A stretch of DNA of 64,000 nucleotides from assembly GCF_028583425.1 (NCBI RefSeq), contig NC_072798.1, forward strand, positions 12,836,501 through 12,900,500, read 5' to 3'. The stretch is from Eublepharis macularius. Lineage: Eukaryota; Chordata; Lepidosauria; Squamata; Eublepharidae. Position numbers and translations under genes: made by a program. The notes beneath the pieces are model-generated. The model ran no database searches. It was given only the letters and a program-made list of their open reading frames with translations, and was not told the origin of the DNA. This document shows positions 40,838 through 54,633 of the stretch, piece after piece (within the stretch, counting starts at the first letter, position 1; each line of letters opens with the position of its first letter).

Positions 40838-42225
40838 TGTTGCCAAGTAGGCCCCCTCCCCTGCTTTAAGGCCTGCCATGAACTGTGCTAGAGTTTCCTG
40901 CGTTGCTGTTTTACTGCTACACCAAAGACTGCCCTGCACGTGTGTGTTCTGATACACGTGTCAGTTTCCTGCCTGCGTGTCAATCACCCTGCCGCTGTAA
41001 TAGACTGTGTAGTTTACTAACTCCATGTTTGGATAACTGCACAAAGGACTCTCTTTCTGGGCAACCCTGCCCTGACCTGTATCTGGATTTCCCAGTGTGT
41101 GTTTGGACTTTCTTACAAGTGTGCCCCGTGCCTGCCTTGCCATCTGCCACGGACCGTGCCTGTTCCCTGCTTTGGACTGTGTTTTAAAGTGTTGCTCCCC
41201 TGCCTCCATGGAAGCCTGCCTCATATGGGCCCAAGCCGCTGCTAGCAGCCGGGCGCCAGCCGGGGAAACCTCCAGCAAACCTGGCTAGGCGCTCCCTGGT
41301 CAGTTCCCGCCTGGAGCCTCCCACGAGCCGGTCGCCGAGCTTGCCCTCGCTACCGGGCAGCCTGCTATCCAGCCCCAGCTATGCCCAGCCGGCATCCATG
41401 TTCTCAGGCAGCAAGAAGACCCTGGGAAGAAGACTGCTTTGAGAAGCCATTTCGGCGAAGCGGGCACACCACGTCCGCAGCGAGAGCCCCTCGCCCCGCT
41501 CTGCATATCTTAGGAGCCGCCCCGGAGAAGAGCTAAGTGCTGACCATCCCAAGCACTTAGAGAATGCATCTCAAAGAAACCTCCGCATTCCAGAAGCTGA
41601 TGACATCAGGACAAGCCCTGTCCGCTGGAACATCCTTTCAGCCCACTTGGATTTCCCCCTCCCTCTTTTGTCCCCTCTTCCTGAGGTGTCACTTATCACA
41701 ATCTGATTACCAAAGTGGCCCATCTAAGCCATTCAGTAGCCCATTAGACCCTTTGTTTTAATCTGTGAGAACCACCAAGTACAGCACCAGCCCCAGGGTA
41801 CGTTTTGGGGTATTTAAGCTGGTCTCCCAGACCACTCGGTGCCTCGGCCATTCCCTATCCAGACCTCCTTGCTGTCCGTCTGTGGTCCCAGTGCTGGCAT
41901 TGGGCCACCCTCGCTGCCGTGTCTCTGCTTCGCTCCAGGATTGTGAGTATTTCCCTTACCACCGTTGGGAACCCGCTAATGCGAATGTCTCTGTATTTCC
42001 TACTCTGTATTTCTTAGACCTTGTGTGTTCCTTGTATGATTGTGCAAGCTAGGCTTACGCTACACTCAATACACGTGTTTGGAACTTATTCGTTGTCTGC
42101 CTCTTTTTCACTAGAGTGTCTGGGATCGGGACCTCCGTAAACATAGGTTATGATCCGCGCTTAATATTTAGTTACAGACTGCTATAGCTAATTCCCCATT
42201 ATAATAAAGAGCAGTTCTGGTAACA
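40838..42225 (+). repeat. ERV 3' LTR
   Basis: 1388 bp, equal in length to the 5' LTR. The two differences found, at 41277 and 41323, are A where the 5' LTR has G within CpG, as methylated-CpG decay would give. Confidence 0.95.
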
Positions 42226-42279
42226 ATGACTACCACCACACTAGTAAATGATTATATTTAATCAAGAATGAGGTAAAAA

Positions 42280-42571
42280 GTAGTCCCCTGTGCAAGCACC
42301 GAGTCATTACTGATCCATGGGAGGGATGTCGCATCACGACCTTTTCTTGGCAGACTTCTTACGGGGTGGTTTGCCCATTGCCTTCCCCGGTCATCTACAC
42401 TTTACCCCAGGAAACTGGGTCCTCATCTTACCGACCTCGGAAGGATGGATGGCTGAGTTAACCTTGATCCGGCTAGCTGAACCCAGCTCCCGCCAGGATC
42501 AAACTCAGGTCGTGTGAGCAGAGCTTGGGCTGCCGTACTGCACCTTACCACTCTGCGCCACAGGGCTCTTA
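42280..42571 (-). repeat. SINE B, monomer 5
   Basis: Equivalent to 1901-2194. Confidence 0.7.
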
Positions 42572-44358
42572 AATGGAATTAAAGTATTAATTAAATCAAA
42601 ATATGCGTGATGGATTTAGATTAGTTTTAGTTAAAATAGCTATTTTTTTTATGTCATTTATAGACTGCCTTTCTTGCTGAGACTCAAGGTGGATTACATA
42701 GTGTGAGAAAAGGTATATAAATACAAGTTTACAAACACATAGCATTATCCAGGATCCAGTCAGTGGCTTTGCTTGTCAAAATTGCCATGATGGGTAAAGA
42801 CCAAAAGATCTCCCATATTCACTTGGCCTCTAACAATTTATCACCTAAATTTGCGTCTATTAAAAGTGAAGCCCGTTTCCCCACGTCTGAAAAATAGCAC
42901 CCCATTCATGCAATGCTGGCGGCTTCTTCATGGGATTTCCTGATGTCGTCTGGATGCAGGGAGTGATTCTGTTTTGTGGCACCATGAAAATGAGTGGGGG
43001 CTATTTTTAAGACGTGGAGAAACAGCCTATGTCTGCGTTAGGGCTGTCACCACCTCTTACCTTCAAAGGGCCACACAGGGAGTGCGTGTCCTTGCCTTCC
43101 TCCTTGTGAAACGGCTATGTTTGGGCCAATTTGGCCCCGCTGAGCCCCTGTTGCTTCCATTTTAAACTGGAAGAGATGTCACGGGGCAGCCTCTGGAGCA
43201 TGTATGCACCATATTTTCACATGTGCTGCGGTGCCCATCAGTCTCCCCACATTGCCAGCCAGATAGGTGGGGGCACGGGGCGGAACATGAGGTTGGAGGA
43301 ACCCCCACCCTGAGCGAGGAGCTGGCAATGCTAGTCTCTGTGCCGATACGTTTATATGTTTTATTTAATTGCTTTACGTATTATATCTTTCTATCTGTAT
43401 TTTAACATTGTTGGGATTGCTTGTTTGCCACCTGGGGAACTCTAAGATGTGTATTACGTCAGCATACAAATGTAAATAGAATAAATAGAATTTTATAATA
43501 CAATAAATAAATAGAATTATATTATAATATAATATTATCTAATAACATTCGATTTATATACCGCCCTTCAGAACAACTTAACACCAACTTCGAGCTCTTT
43601 ACAAAGTATGTTCGTATTGCCATGATGGTATTGTACAGATACATACACACATTTGAAATTCAGTACACACTTATTTGCTCTTAATAGTAATCAGTGAAAA
43701 CAATGTAAAATATGGGTGAATTTTTTAATTGCACATCTCTTTCCAATTGTGCCTAATAAATCATATTCAAGAAATAAAATGTTTGGGATTAAGCAAGGAG
43801 GATCCCCCCCCCCCCCAAAAAATTTGGTCTTCTTTGAAAAATGCTTTGTGTGCAGACTAGACTGCCAGGTTCAATTCCCTCCATGTCCAGCTAAACGGTC
43901 CAGGTGTGATGGACTGAAGAATTGTCCCTAGGAGCGAAAGTGACAGAAAGGAGCCTGCTGGCCACGTCCTGAGAAGACAAGACTCTCTGGACAAGACGAT
44001 AATGCTAGGCCAAGAATGAAACTACTGCTAAGGAGGCAAACACAAAATGCCGGCAGGTCCCAAGCCAAGCATCTTCCTAGGATGAGGGCAAGTATTTTCA
44101 AATAGGAGAATCGGCCCAATTGCAACTGGTGGGACTCACTTCTGAATGAACATGCATGATTTGGGTGGGGCAAACATCTCCCTGTATCTCCACACTCCCA
44201 GGTTGTCTCCTCCCATTTTGACCATATATGGTCATCAACAGGATTCAAAACTGCCTATGTAAAAAAGGCCCAGCCTCTCTCTCCCGTCACAATGAAGGCC
44301 AGCCCCCCTCCTCAAACACACAATGCCCTGTACCCTCCTAGGTCATAATCCCTCTGCC

Positions 44359-44368
44359 TATAAAAAGG
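44359..44368 (+). promoter_or_regulatory. TATA box, monomer 5
   Basis: TATAAAAAGG in a subtype A module; the downstream GGCGGGG is changed to GCCGGGG near 44785. Confidence 0.5.
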
Positions 44369-45317
44369 CCACAACTCCTGAGCCAAGTTGAGGAAGCAAA
44401 AGCCCTCGAAAGAGTGGTTATATCCTCCACTGTCTCTCACCAAGGAGGCAGAATCCCTCTCTGGCATGAGAGGCCCTCTCTCCCCTCTGAGAGGCAACGT
44501 CCTTGCATGCCTTCCCCCCCATTTTGTTCTAAATCTCTCCCCCACTTTCCTTCCCACATCCCTTCCCTCCTCCTCTTGCCCCTCCCCCTGCATCCATTCC
44601 CTGCTTTTGTCTTCAAATTTCCCCCCTCCCCCCACACCCCTTTCTTCTTCCCTCCCCCCTCCCAATCGTCTGAAGAAGATCCGGAGGACGAAGGGCAGAG
44701 AAGGACAGCCATTGGCGGAAGGACCAGGCGCGCCTCTCCGTCTCCGCTGGAGCTCCAGCTTCAAGGTCATTATGACATTTTCCGCCGGGGGGCCGTGTTG
44801 GTCTGCACTAGAACAGCAAGACTCTGAGGACAGGAGGTTGACTCTTAAGCTGAGGCCCTGAACATCGTGTTTGTCTTTCAGGCGCCACCGGATGCGGATC
44901 TTGCAAGACCACGATGGAGGAATATGGAAGAAATAAAGGCGACCGGAGCTGTCCTACTTCAGAAAGAGGTCCATTGTTCTCCCTGAGGGGACACTCACTC
45001 AGGTGTGAGCCCCCTCAGGGACAACAATGGCTCAAAGAGGCCTGATAAGGTAAGGTCAGGCCCAGCTAAAAAGGCCCCACCCACCATGTTAACCAGGCAG
45101 TGCAGGCGTAGCTGGTTGCCGGAATTGGAGCCGAGAAGGAATTTTTCCCTGTTGCCCCCAATTGGCTGTGGGGCAGCAGGTTTTTTGCCTTCTCTGCACT
45201 GCCTTTATTGTACGCAGCGCCGGCCCTCTTGGCTGGCAACTTGGACTTACTGACACGTAACAGTCGCTAAGCCCAGGTGGGTGTTTAGGGCTGCTTCTTA
45301 AAAAAACTTTAAACTTC

Positions 45318-45323
45318 AATAAA
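45318..45323 (+). terminator. Poly(A) signal AATAAA, monomer 6
   Basis: Equivalent of 529; follows the TATA box at 44359. Confidence 0.5.
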
Positions 45324-45945
45324 GTTGAATAATTAAACTTTATATATTGGTGTTGTGTCTTTATTTCGTGTCTGGGAAGTCAGGCTCTTCTATAGTGTGG
45401 GGACTTAGCTACAATCCTACTTAGGAATAAAGGTTTTCCTCCAGTCTTAAAGTTACTATAGATTTAGCAGGTCCCTATCGTGGATGGAAGCCCCTCCTTA
45501 ATCCCCATTGGTCAGGCTGTCTTGTGAATGGGACACTCATGAAGCGGTCTTACATTGAAGCAAACTCTATTGTTCTATCATAGTCAGCATTGTCTACTCA
45601 GAGGAGAAGTGGCTCTCTAGGGGCTCAGGTGGAGGTTTTCCCATCCTGGTCCTTTCAACGGGATCTTCCTCTGAGCCACAACCCCTCCCCAAAATCCTGC
45701 CTTCATCTTCAGATGCCTTGGGTTCTGGCCACTCTCTATCAGGTAGTCTCCATTTTGACCCAACCTTAACTCGTAATGGGAAGCAAGTGAACAAAGACAG
45801 CTTTCTGGCCAGTTTGAAAGGAGTCCCAAACATTCCTGACGGCTCCTGAAAGGAGATGGGCTAATTGTGCCATATGACAGAGTGGGTGGGCGGGCTGGTC
45901 AAGTCCAGCTGCCAAACAAAATGGCGACCAGAAGTGGGGCTGATT

Positions 45946-47367
45946 AATATCCTCTCGTTGAAACATTCAAAAGGAGGTTTAAACTTTCCTGACTTGGCAA
46001 TTTACCAAAAAGCAGTTAGTCTGTTTAACATTCTACAACTCTTATCAGCGCCTTAACTCTCTAGTTGGAATATACCATTGTGTTCACTCCCAAAATCATT
46101 CTCACTTGGTGACTTGATTTGGAATCAAAGAAAGGATCGCCCTCCATTACATAATAACATATTTCTGTCAGCAATACTATCAGAATGGGATTTAATAAGA
46201 GATAAAATAGTTCCTAAGATTTCAAGATTCTCCTCTTTTCACAATCAAACATGGTTTCCACCAGGAAAAAACAGTAATTATAACTTGGTCCTCAAAGACA
46301 TGCAACTCAATAGGCTTATAGACATAGCTTCTGGGATAGATATTATGTCAAAACAAGAACTGGAAAATAAAACGCAAAAGAAAATTCATTGGTATGTTTA
46401 CATGGAGATTAAAAACATGACAGAGAGTATAAATCTTAAAAAAATGAGTACCCCTTTGACTGATTTTGAACAAATTTTAAACTATACACAGAGGGAGAAA
46501 AAGGGGATGGTATCTAAAATATATGCTATTCTGCTCTCTTGTTTAAAAAGTACTGATTTACCTTGCCAATCCAAATGGCATCAGGATTGCAATACTGAAA
46601 AAACACAGGAAAAATGGGAGGAAATCTGGTCATCTTCAATATTTACATCAAAAGTAATTTCTATAAGACTCCAAACGTTTAAAATTATTCACAGGTGGCA
46701 CTTGACACCTAAAAGATTGTCTACAATATCATCCTCTTGCTCTCCCCTGTGTTGGAAGGGTTGCAATGAGGTAGGATCCTTCTCTCATTGTTGGTGGGGT
46801 TGTCCACGGATAGCCACATTTTGGAAAGAAATATTGGAAGTAATAAAACAAATTACGAGTTACGATATTCCATTATCGCCTTCAATTATATTTCTAGACC
46901 AATGGAATATTCCGCAGATCCCAAAAGCTATCAGGAATCTTCTAGCAATTTTTTTAGTTGCAGCAAAATCAGCGATAGCTTCAGTCTGGAAACTAAAGAA
47001 AGTGCCAACTAAAGAGATGTGGCTCTCTAAGATATGGGACCATTTCATCCTGGATAAAATTGATGACAATATCCTCAATGCTGAACGCTTTCCGGCCAGG
47101 TCTAATTTCTATGACAAATGGTTCCCTTTTCTTGAATTTATAGACATGCATGATTTACATCCCAAAATAAGAATTGCTCAGACGTTGACTCAGTTTTCTG
47201 ATATTTGGCAATATTATGTATGCTTTGTTTAAAAGTTATTGTAATGTTCATATTATTCAAAACTTGTAAACTATTATTGATTAGTTGTTGTGTTACAGTT
47301 GATGTTCATCGTTGATTTCTATTTGTTGTATGTTATAAAGCTTAATTTAAAAAAAAATTAAAAAAAA
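45946..47367 (+). mobile_element. 5'-truncated L1, monomer 6
   Basis: Same L1 fragment and target site as at 5574 (3' duplication at 47368-47381). This copy is decayed: GCGCCTGAAC became GCGCCTTAAC, adding a stop near 46054, and it has two 3-base losses in the middle. The remaining frame runs from about 46078 to 47232. Confidence 0.9.
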
Positions 47368-47849
47368 AAGTGGGGCTGATTGAAATAGACTCTCCTTTGG
47401 CCTACAGTTATTGACTGGGCAGCTGGATCCCTCAGTTCCACCCTGAAGCCTCCTGTTCTATCAGCTGTGGGGACGCTTTTATCATCCTCCCCTTCTCCAT
47501 TTTATCCTCACAACAACCCTGTGAGGTAGGTCAGGCTGAGAATGTTTGACTGTTCCAAGGACGCCCAGCCAGTTTCAATGGAAAAGTGGAGATTTGACAA
47601 AAGCCCCCTCCCTCTCCCCCCAGCTTAGGCAGTTGGAAACATCCTAATAACGAACAAGGTATTGATCTGCATTAGAACTATTTCACTGTGACTCAGCAAT
47701 TGTTTACATTTTGGATTATGTTGTCAGATTTTAAAAGCTGTCTTTGGAATTTTATTCCCCCCTCTCAACAGACTCAAAGGCAGTGCCAGTTTATGATATG
47801 AAAGCAATAAAATGAATCCTTAAAAACTGAATCACAGAGAATCATTTAA

Positions 47850-48056
47850 ATTTATTGTATTTATGCCCTGTCTTTTCTCCCCAATGGGAACTCAAAGCTA
47901 CTTATATCAGCCTTCCATTCACAACAACCTTGCGAGGTAGGTTAGGCTGAGAATGTTTGACTGGCACACTGACATCCAGTAACCATCCGTGGAAGAGTGG
48001 AGATTTGAACCTGGGACTCTCAGATCATGGTACATCACTCTAACCACTATACCCGA
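47850..48056 (-). repeat. SINE A, monomer 6
   Basis: Complete tRNA-head SINE equivalent to 1626-1833. Confidence 0.7.
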
Positions 48057-48124
48057 CTTGATTATGGTAAATGACTACCACCACACTAGTAAATGATTAT
48101 ATTTAATCAAGAATGAGGTAAAAA

Positions 48125-48418
48125 GTAGTCCCCTGTGCAAGCACCGAGTCATTACTGATCCATGGGAGGGATGTCGCATCACGACCTTTTCTTGGCAGAC
48201 TTCTTGTTACGGGGTGGTTTGCCATCGCCTTCCCCGGTCATCTACACTTTACCCCAGGAAACTGGGTCCTCATCTTACCGACCTCGGAAGGATGGATGGC
48301 TGAGTTAACCTTGAGCCGGCTAGCTGAACCCAGCTCCCGCCAGGATCAAAATCAGGTCGTGCGAGCAGAGCTTGGGCTGCCGTACTGCACCTTACCGCTC
48401 TGCGCCACAGGGCTCTTA
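48125..48418 (-). repeat. SINE B, monomer 6
   Basis: Equivalent to 1901-2194; shares the TTCTTGTTACGG insertion with monomer 1. Confidence 0.7.
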
Positions 48419-50208
48419 AATGAAATTAAAGTATTAATTAAATCAAAATATGTGTGATGGATTTAGATTAGTTTTAGTTAAAATAGCTATTTATTTTATT
48501 TATGTCATTTATAGTCTGCCTTTCCTGTTGAGACTCAAGGTGGATTACATAGTGTGAGAAAAGGTATATAAATACAAGTTTACAAACACATAGCATTATC
48601 CAGGATCCAGTCAGTGGCTTTGCTTGTCAAAATTGCCATGATGGGTAAAGACCAAAAGATCTCCCATATTCACTTGGTCTCTAACAATTTATCACCTAAA
48701 TTTGCGTCTATTAAAAGTGAAGCCCGTTTCCCCCCGTCTGAAAAATAGCACCCCATTCATGCAATGCTGGCGGCTTCTTCATGGGATTTCCTGATGTCGT
48801 CTGGATGCAGGGAGTGATTCTGTTTTGTGGCACCATGAAAATGAGTGGGGGCTATTTTTAAGACGTGGAGAAACAGCCTATGTCTGCGTTAGGGCTGTCA
48901 CCAACGCTTACCTTCAAAGGGCCAGACCGGGAGTGTGTGTCCTTGCCTTCCTCCTTGTGAAACGGCTATGTTTGGGCCAATTTGGCCCCGCTGAGCCCCT
49001 GTTGCTTCCATTTTAAACTGGAAGAGATGTCACGGGGCAGCCTCTGGAGCATGTATGCACCATATTTTCACATGTGCTGCGGTGCCCATCAGTCTCCCCC
49101 CATTGCTAGCCAGATAGGTGGGGGCAGGGGGCGGAACATGAGGTTGGAGGATCCTCCACCCTGAGCGAGGAGCTGGCAACGCTAGTCTTTGTGCCGATAC
49201 GTTTATATGTTTTATTTAATTGCTTTACATATTATATCTTTCTATCTGTATTTTAACATTGTTGGGATTGCTTGTTTGCCACCTGGGGAACTCTAAGATG
49301 TGTATTACGTCAGCATACAAATGTAAATAGAATAAATAGAATTTTATAATACAATAAATAAATAGAATTCTATTATAATATAATATTATGTAATAACATT
49401 CGATTTATATACCGCCCTTCAGAACAACTTAACACTCATTTTGAGCTCTTTACAAAGTATGTTCGTATTGCCATGATGGTATTGTACAGATACATATACA
49501 CATTTGAAATTCAGTACACACTTATTTGCTCTTAATAGTAATCAGTGAAAACAATGTAAAATATGGGTGAATTTTTTAATTGCACATCTCTTTCCAATTG
49601 TGCCTAATAAATCATATTCAAGAAATAAAATGTTTGGGATTAAGCAAGGAGGATCCCCACCCCCTCAAAAAATTTGGTCTTCTTTGAAAAATGCTTTGTG
49701 TGCAGACTAGACTGCCAGGTTCAATTCCCTCCATGTCCAGCTAAACGGTCCAGGTGTGATGGACTGAAGAATTGTCCCTAGGAGCGAAAGTGACAGAAAG
49801 GAGCCTGCTGGCCACGTCCTGAGAAGACAAGACTCTCTGGAAAAGACAATAATGCTAGGCCAAGAATGAAACTACTGCTAAGGAGCCAAACACAAAATGC
49901 TGGCAGGTCCCAAGCCAAGCATCTTCCTAGGATGAGGGCAAGTATTTTCAAATAGGAGAATCGGCCCGATTGCAACTGGTGGGACTCACTTCTGAATGAA
50001 CATGCATGATTTGGGTGGGGCAAACATCTCCCTGTATCTCCACACTCCCAGGTTGTCTCCTCCCATTTTGACCATATATGGTCATCAACAGGATTCAAAA
50101 CTGCCTATGTAAAAAAGGCCCAGCCTCTCCCTCCCGTCACAATGAAGGCCAGCCCCCCTCCTCAAACTCACAATCCCCCGTACCCTCCTAGGTCATAATC
50201 CCTCTGCC

Positions 50209-50218
50209 TATAAAAAGG
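50209..50218 (+). promoter_or_regulatory. TATA box, monomer 6
   Basis: TATAAAAAGG in a subtype A module. Confidence 0.5.
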
Positions 50219-51168
50219 CCACAACTCCTGAGCCAAGTTGAGGAAGCAAAAGCCCTCGAAAGAGTGGTTATATCCTCCACTGTCTCTCACCAAGGAGGCA
50301 GAATCCCTCTCTGGCATGAGAGGCCCTCTCTCCCCTCTGAGAGGCAACGTCCTTGCATGCCTTCCCCCCCATTTTGTTCTAAATCTCTCCCCCACTTTCC
50401 TCCCCACATCCCTTCCCTCCTCCTCTTGCCCCTCCCCCTGCATCCATTCCCTGCTTTTGTCTTCAAAATTCCCCCCTCCCCCCACATCCCTTTCTTCTTC
50501 CCTCCCCCCTCCCAATCGTCTGAAGAAGATCCGGAGGACGAAGGGCAGACAAGGACAGCCATTGGCGGAAGGACCAGGCGCGCCTCTCCGTCTCCGCTGG
50601 AGCTCCAGCTTCAAGGTCATTATGACATTTTCCGGCGGGGGGCCGTGTTGGTCTGCACTAGAACAGCAAGACTCTGAGGACAGGAGGTTGACTCTTCAAG
50701 CTGAGGCCCTGAACATCGTGTTTGTCTTTCAGGCGCCACTGGATGCGGATCTTGCAAGACCACGATGGAGGAATATGGAAGAAATAAAGGCGACCGGAGC
50801 TGTCCTACTTCAGAAAGAGGTCCATTGTTCTCCCTGAGGGGACACTCACGCAGGTGTGAGCCCCCTCAGGGACAACAATGGCTCAAAGAGGCCTGATAAG
50901 GTAAGGTCAGGCCCAGCTAAAAAGGCCCCACCCACCATGTTAACCAGGCAGTGCAGGCGTAGCTGGTTGCCGGAATTGGAGCCGAGAAGGAATTTTTCCC
51001 TGTTGCCCCCAATTGGCTGTGGGGCAGCAGGTTTTTTGCCTTCTCTGCACTGCCTTTATTGTACGCAGCGCCGGCCCTCTTGGCTGGCAACTTGGACTTA
51101 CTGACACGTAACAGTCGCTAAGCCCAGGTGGGTGTTTAGGGCTGCTTCTTAAAAAAACTTTAAACTTC

Positions 51169-51174
51169 AATAAA
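51169..51174 (+). terminator. Poly(A) signal AATAAA, monomer 7
   Basis: Equivalent of 529; follows the TATA box at 50209. Confidence 0.5.
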
Positions 51175-52266
51175 GTTGAATAATTAAACTTTATATATTG
51201 GTGTTGTGTCTTTATTTCGTGTCTGGGAAGTCAGGCTCTTCTATAGTGTGGGGACTTAGCTACAATCCTATGTAGGACTAAAGGTTTTCCTTCAATCTTA
51301 AAGTTACTATAGATTTAGCAGGTCCCTATCGTGGATGGAAGCCCCTCCTTAATCCCCATTGGTCAGGCTGTGTCTTGTGAATGGAACACACATGAAGTGG
51401 TCTTACACTGAAGCAAACTCTATTGTTCTCTCATAGTCAGCATTGTCTACTCAGAGGGGAAGTGGCTCTCCAGGGGCTCAGGTGGAGGTTTTCCCATCCT
51501 GGTCCTTTCAATGGGATCTTCCTCTGAGCCACAACCCCTCCCCAAAATCCTGCCTTCATCTTCAGATGCCTTGGGTTCTGGCCACTCTCTATCAGGTAGT
51601 CTCCATTTTGACCCAACCTTAACTCGTAATGGGAAGCAAGTGAACAAAGACAGCTTTCTGGCCAATTTGAAAGGAGTCCCAAACATTCCTGACGGCTCCT
51701 GAAAGGAGATGGGCTAATTGTGCCATATGACAGAGTGGGTGGGTGGGCTGGTCAAGTCCAGCTGCCAAACAAAATGGCGACCAGAAGTGGGGCTGATTGA
51801 AATAGACTCTCCTTTGGCCTACAGTTATTGACTGGGCAGCTGGATCCCTCAGTTCCACCCTGAAGCCTCCTGTTCTATCAGCTGTGGGGACGCTTTTATC
51901 ATCCTCCCCTTCTCCATTTTATCCTCACAACAACCCTGTGAGGTAGGTCAGGCTGAGAATGTTTGACTGTTCCAAGGACGCCCAGCCAGTTTCAATGGAA
52001 AAGTGGAGATTTGACAAAAGCCCCCTCCCCCTCCCCCCAGCTTAGGCAGTTGGAAACATCCTAATAACGAACAAGGTATTGATCTGCATTAGAACTATTT
52101 CACTGTGACTCAGCAATTGTTTACATTTTGGATTATGTTGTCAGATTTTAAAAGCTGTCTTTGGAATTTTATTCCCCCCTCTCAACAGACTCAAAGGCAG
52201 TGCCAGTTTATGATATGAAAGCAATAAAATGAATCCTTAAAAACTGAACCACAGAGAATCATTTAA

Positions 52267-52473
52267 ATTTATTGTATTTATGCCCTGTCTTTTCTCCCCA
52301 ATGGGAACTCAAAGCTACTTATATCAGCCTTCCATTCACAACAACCTTGCGAGGTAGGTTAGGCTGAGAATATTTGACTGGCACACTGACATCCAGTAAC
52401 CATCCGTGGAAGAGTGGAGATTTGAACCTGGGACTCTCAGATCAGGGTACATCACTCTAACCACTATACCCGA
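52267..52473 (-). repeat. SINE A, monomer 7
   Basis: Complete tRNA-head SINE equivalent to 1626-1833. Confidence 0.7.
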
Positions 52474-52540
52474 CTTGATTATGGTAAATGACTACCACCA
52501 CACTAGTAAATGATTATATTTAATCAAGAATTAGGTAAAA

Positions 52541-52832
52541 AGTAGTCCCCTGTGCAAGCACCGAGTCATTACTGATCCATGGGAAGGATGTCGCATCACG
52601 ACCTTTTCTTGGCAGACTTCTTACGGGGTGGTTTGCCATTGCCTTCCCCGGTCATCTACACTTTACCCCTGGAAACTGGGTCCTCATCTTACTGACCTCG
52701 GAAGGATGGATGGCTGAGGTAACCTTGAGCCGGCAAGCTGAACCCAGCTCCCGCCAGGATCAAACTCAGGTCGTGTTAGCAGAGCTTGGGCTGCAGTACT
52801 GCACCTTACCGCTCTGCGCCACAGGGCTCTTA
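52541..52832 (-). repeat. SINE B, monomer 7
   Basis: Equivalent to 1901-2194. Confidence 0.7.
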
Positions 52833-54623
52833 AATGAAATTAAAGTATTAATTAAATCAAAATATGTGTGATGGATTTAAATTAGTTTTAGTTAAAATAG
52901 CTATTTTATTTATGTCATTTATAGTCTGCCTTTCCTGTTGAGACTCAAGGTGGATTACATAGTGTGAGAAAAGGTATATAAATACGAGTTTACAAACACA
53001 TAGCATTATCCAGGATCCAGTCAGTGGCTTTGCTTGTCAAAATTGCCATGATGGGTAAAGACCAAAAGATCTCCCATATTCACTTGGCCTCTAACAATTT
53101 ATCACCTAAATTTGTGTCTATTAAAAGTGAAGCCCGTTTCCCCCCGTCTGAAAAATAGCACCCCATTCATGCAATGCTGGCGGCTTCTTCATGGGATTTC
53201 CTGATGTCGTCTGGATGCAGGGAGTGATTCTGTTTTGTGGCACCATGAAAATGAGTGGGGGCTATTTTTAAGACGTGGAGAAACAGCCTATGTCTGTGTT
53301 AGGGCTGTCACCACCTCTTACCTTCAAAGGGCCAGACCGGGAATGTGTGTGCGTTTCCTTGCCTTCCTCCTTGTGAAACGGCTATGTTTGGGCCAATTTG
53401 GCCCCGCTGAGCCCCTGTTGCTTCCATTTTAAACTGGAAGAGATGTCACGGGGCAGCCTCTGGAGCATGTATGCACCATATTTTCACATGTGCTGCGGCG
53501 CCCATCAGTCTCCCCCCATTGCCAGCCAGATAGGTGGGGGCAGGGGGCGGAACATGAGGTTGGAGGATCCCCCACCCTGAGCGAGGAGCTGGCAACGCTA
53601 GTCTCTGCCGATACGTTTATATGTTTTATTTAATTGCTTTACATATTATATCTTTCTATCTGTATTTTAACATTGTTGGGATTGCTTGTTTGCCACCTGG
53701 GGAACTCTAAGATGTGTATTACGTCAGCATACAAATGTAAAAAGAATAAATAGAATTTTATAATAGAATAAATAAATAGAATTCTATTATAATATAATAT
53801 TATGTAATAACATTCGATTTATATACCGCCCTTCAGAACAACTTAACACTCATTTGGAGCTCTTTACAAAGTATGTTTGTATTGCCATGATGGTATTGTA
53901 CAGATACATATACACATTTGAAATTCAGTACACACTTATTTGCTCTTAATAGTAATCAGTGAAAACAATGTAAAATATGGGTGAATTTTTTAATTCCACA
54001 TCTCTTTCCAATTGTGCCTAATAAATCATATTCAAGAAATAAAATGTTTGGGATTAAGCAAGGAGGATCCCCCCCCCCTCAAAAAATTTGGTCTTCTTTG
54101 AAAAATGCTTTGTGTGCAGACTAGACTGCCAGGTTCAATTCCCTCCATTTTCAGCGAAACGGTCCAGGTGTGATGGACTGAAGAATTGTCCCTAGGAGCG
54201 AAAGTGACAGAAAGGAGCCTGCTGGCCACGTCCCGAGAAGACAAGACTCTGTGGACAAGACGATAATGCTAGGCCAATAATGAAACTACTGCTAAGGAGG
54301 CAAACACAAAATGCCGGCAGGTCCCAAGCCAGGCATCTTCCTAGGATGAGGGCAAGTATTTTCAAATAGGAGAATCGGCCCGATTGCAACTGGTGGGACT
54401 CACTTCTGAATGAACATGCATGATTTGGGTGGGGCAAACCTCTCCCTGTATCTCCATGTTCCTAGGTTTCTCTTCTCCCATTATGACCATATGTGGCCCT
54501 GAAGGGGCTTCAAAACTGCCTATGTAAAAAAGGCCCAGCTTCTCCCTCCCGTCACAATGAAGGCCAGCCCCCCTCCTCAAACACACAATGCCCTGTACCC
54601 TCCTAGGTCATAATCCCTCTGCC

Positions 54624-54633
54624 TATAAAAAGG
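54624..54633 (+). promoter_or_regulatory. TATA box, monomer 7 (subtype B)
   Basis: TATAAAAAGG in a subtype B module. Confidence 0.5.

Larger units (their letters stand above)
20941..42225 (+). mobile_element. Young class I-like endogenous retrovirus, very large, carrying a nested gypsy element
   Basis: The provirus is bounded by 1388-bp LTRs (TG...CA) and a 4-bp target duplication ATGA (20937-20940, 42226-42229) that interrupts a sequence continuous in the other monomers. Order: 5' LTR, candidate primer site, leader, gag, UAG, pol, long non-coding stretch, env, long 3' region, polypurine tract, 3' LTR. Without the nested element it is about 15.6 kb, larger than typical retroviruses. A UAG between in-frame gag and pol, a gammaretrovirus-like RNase H/connection and a GPY/F-type integrase end point to the gamma/epsilon side of class I. 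Env looks more like epsilon-type envelopes. gag and pol are open; env is interrupted near its end. Confidence 0.92.
42226..44789 (+). repeat. Tandem monomer 5, right part
   Basis: Continues from the ATGA duplication into the remaining monomer sequence: SINE B, LINE tail, inverted repeat, AT-rich tail and a subtype A promoter module. Confidence 0.9.
44790..50640 (+). repeat. Tandem monomer 6 (L1-filled, full length)
   Basis: About 4.41 kb without the L1, with all the monomer landmarks in order and a subtype A promoter module. Confidence 0.9.
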
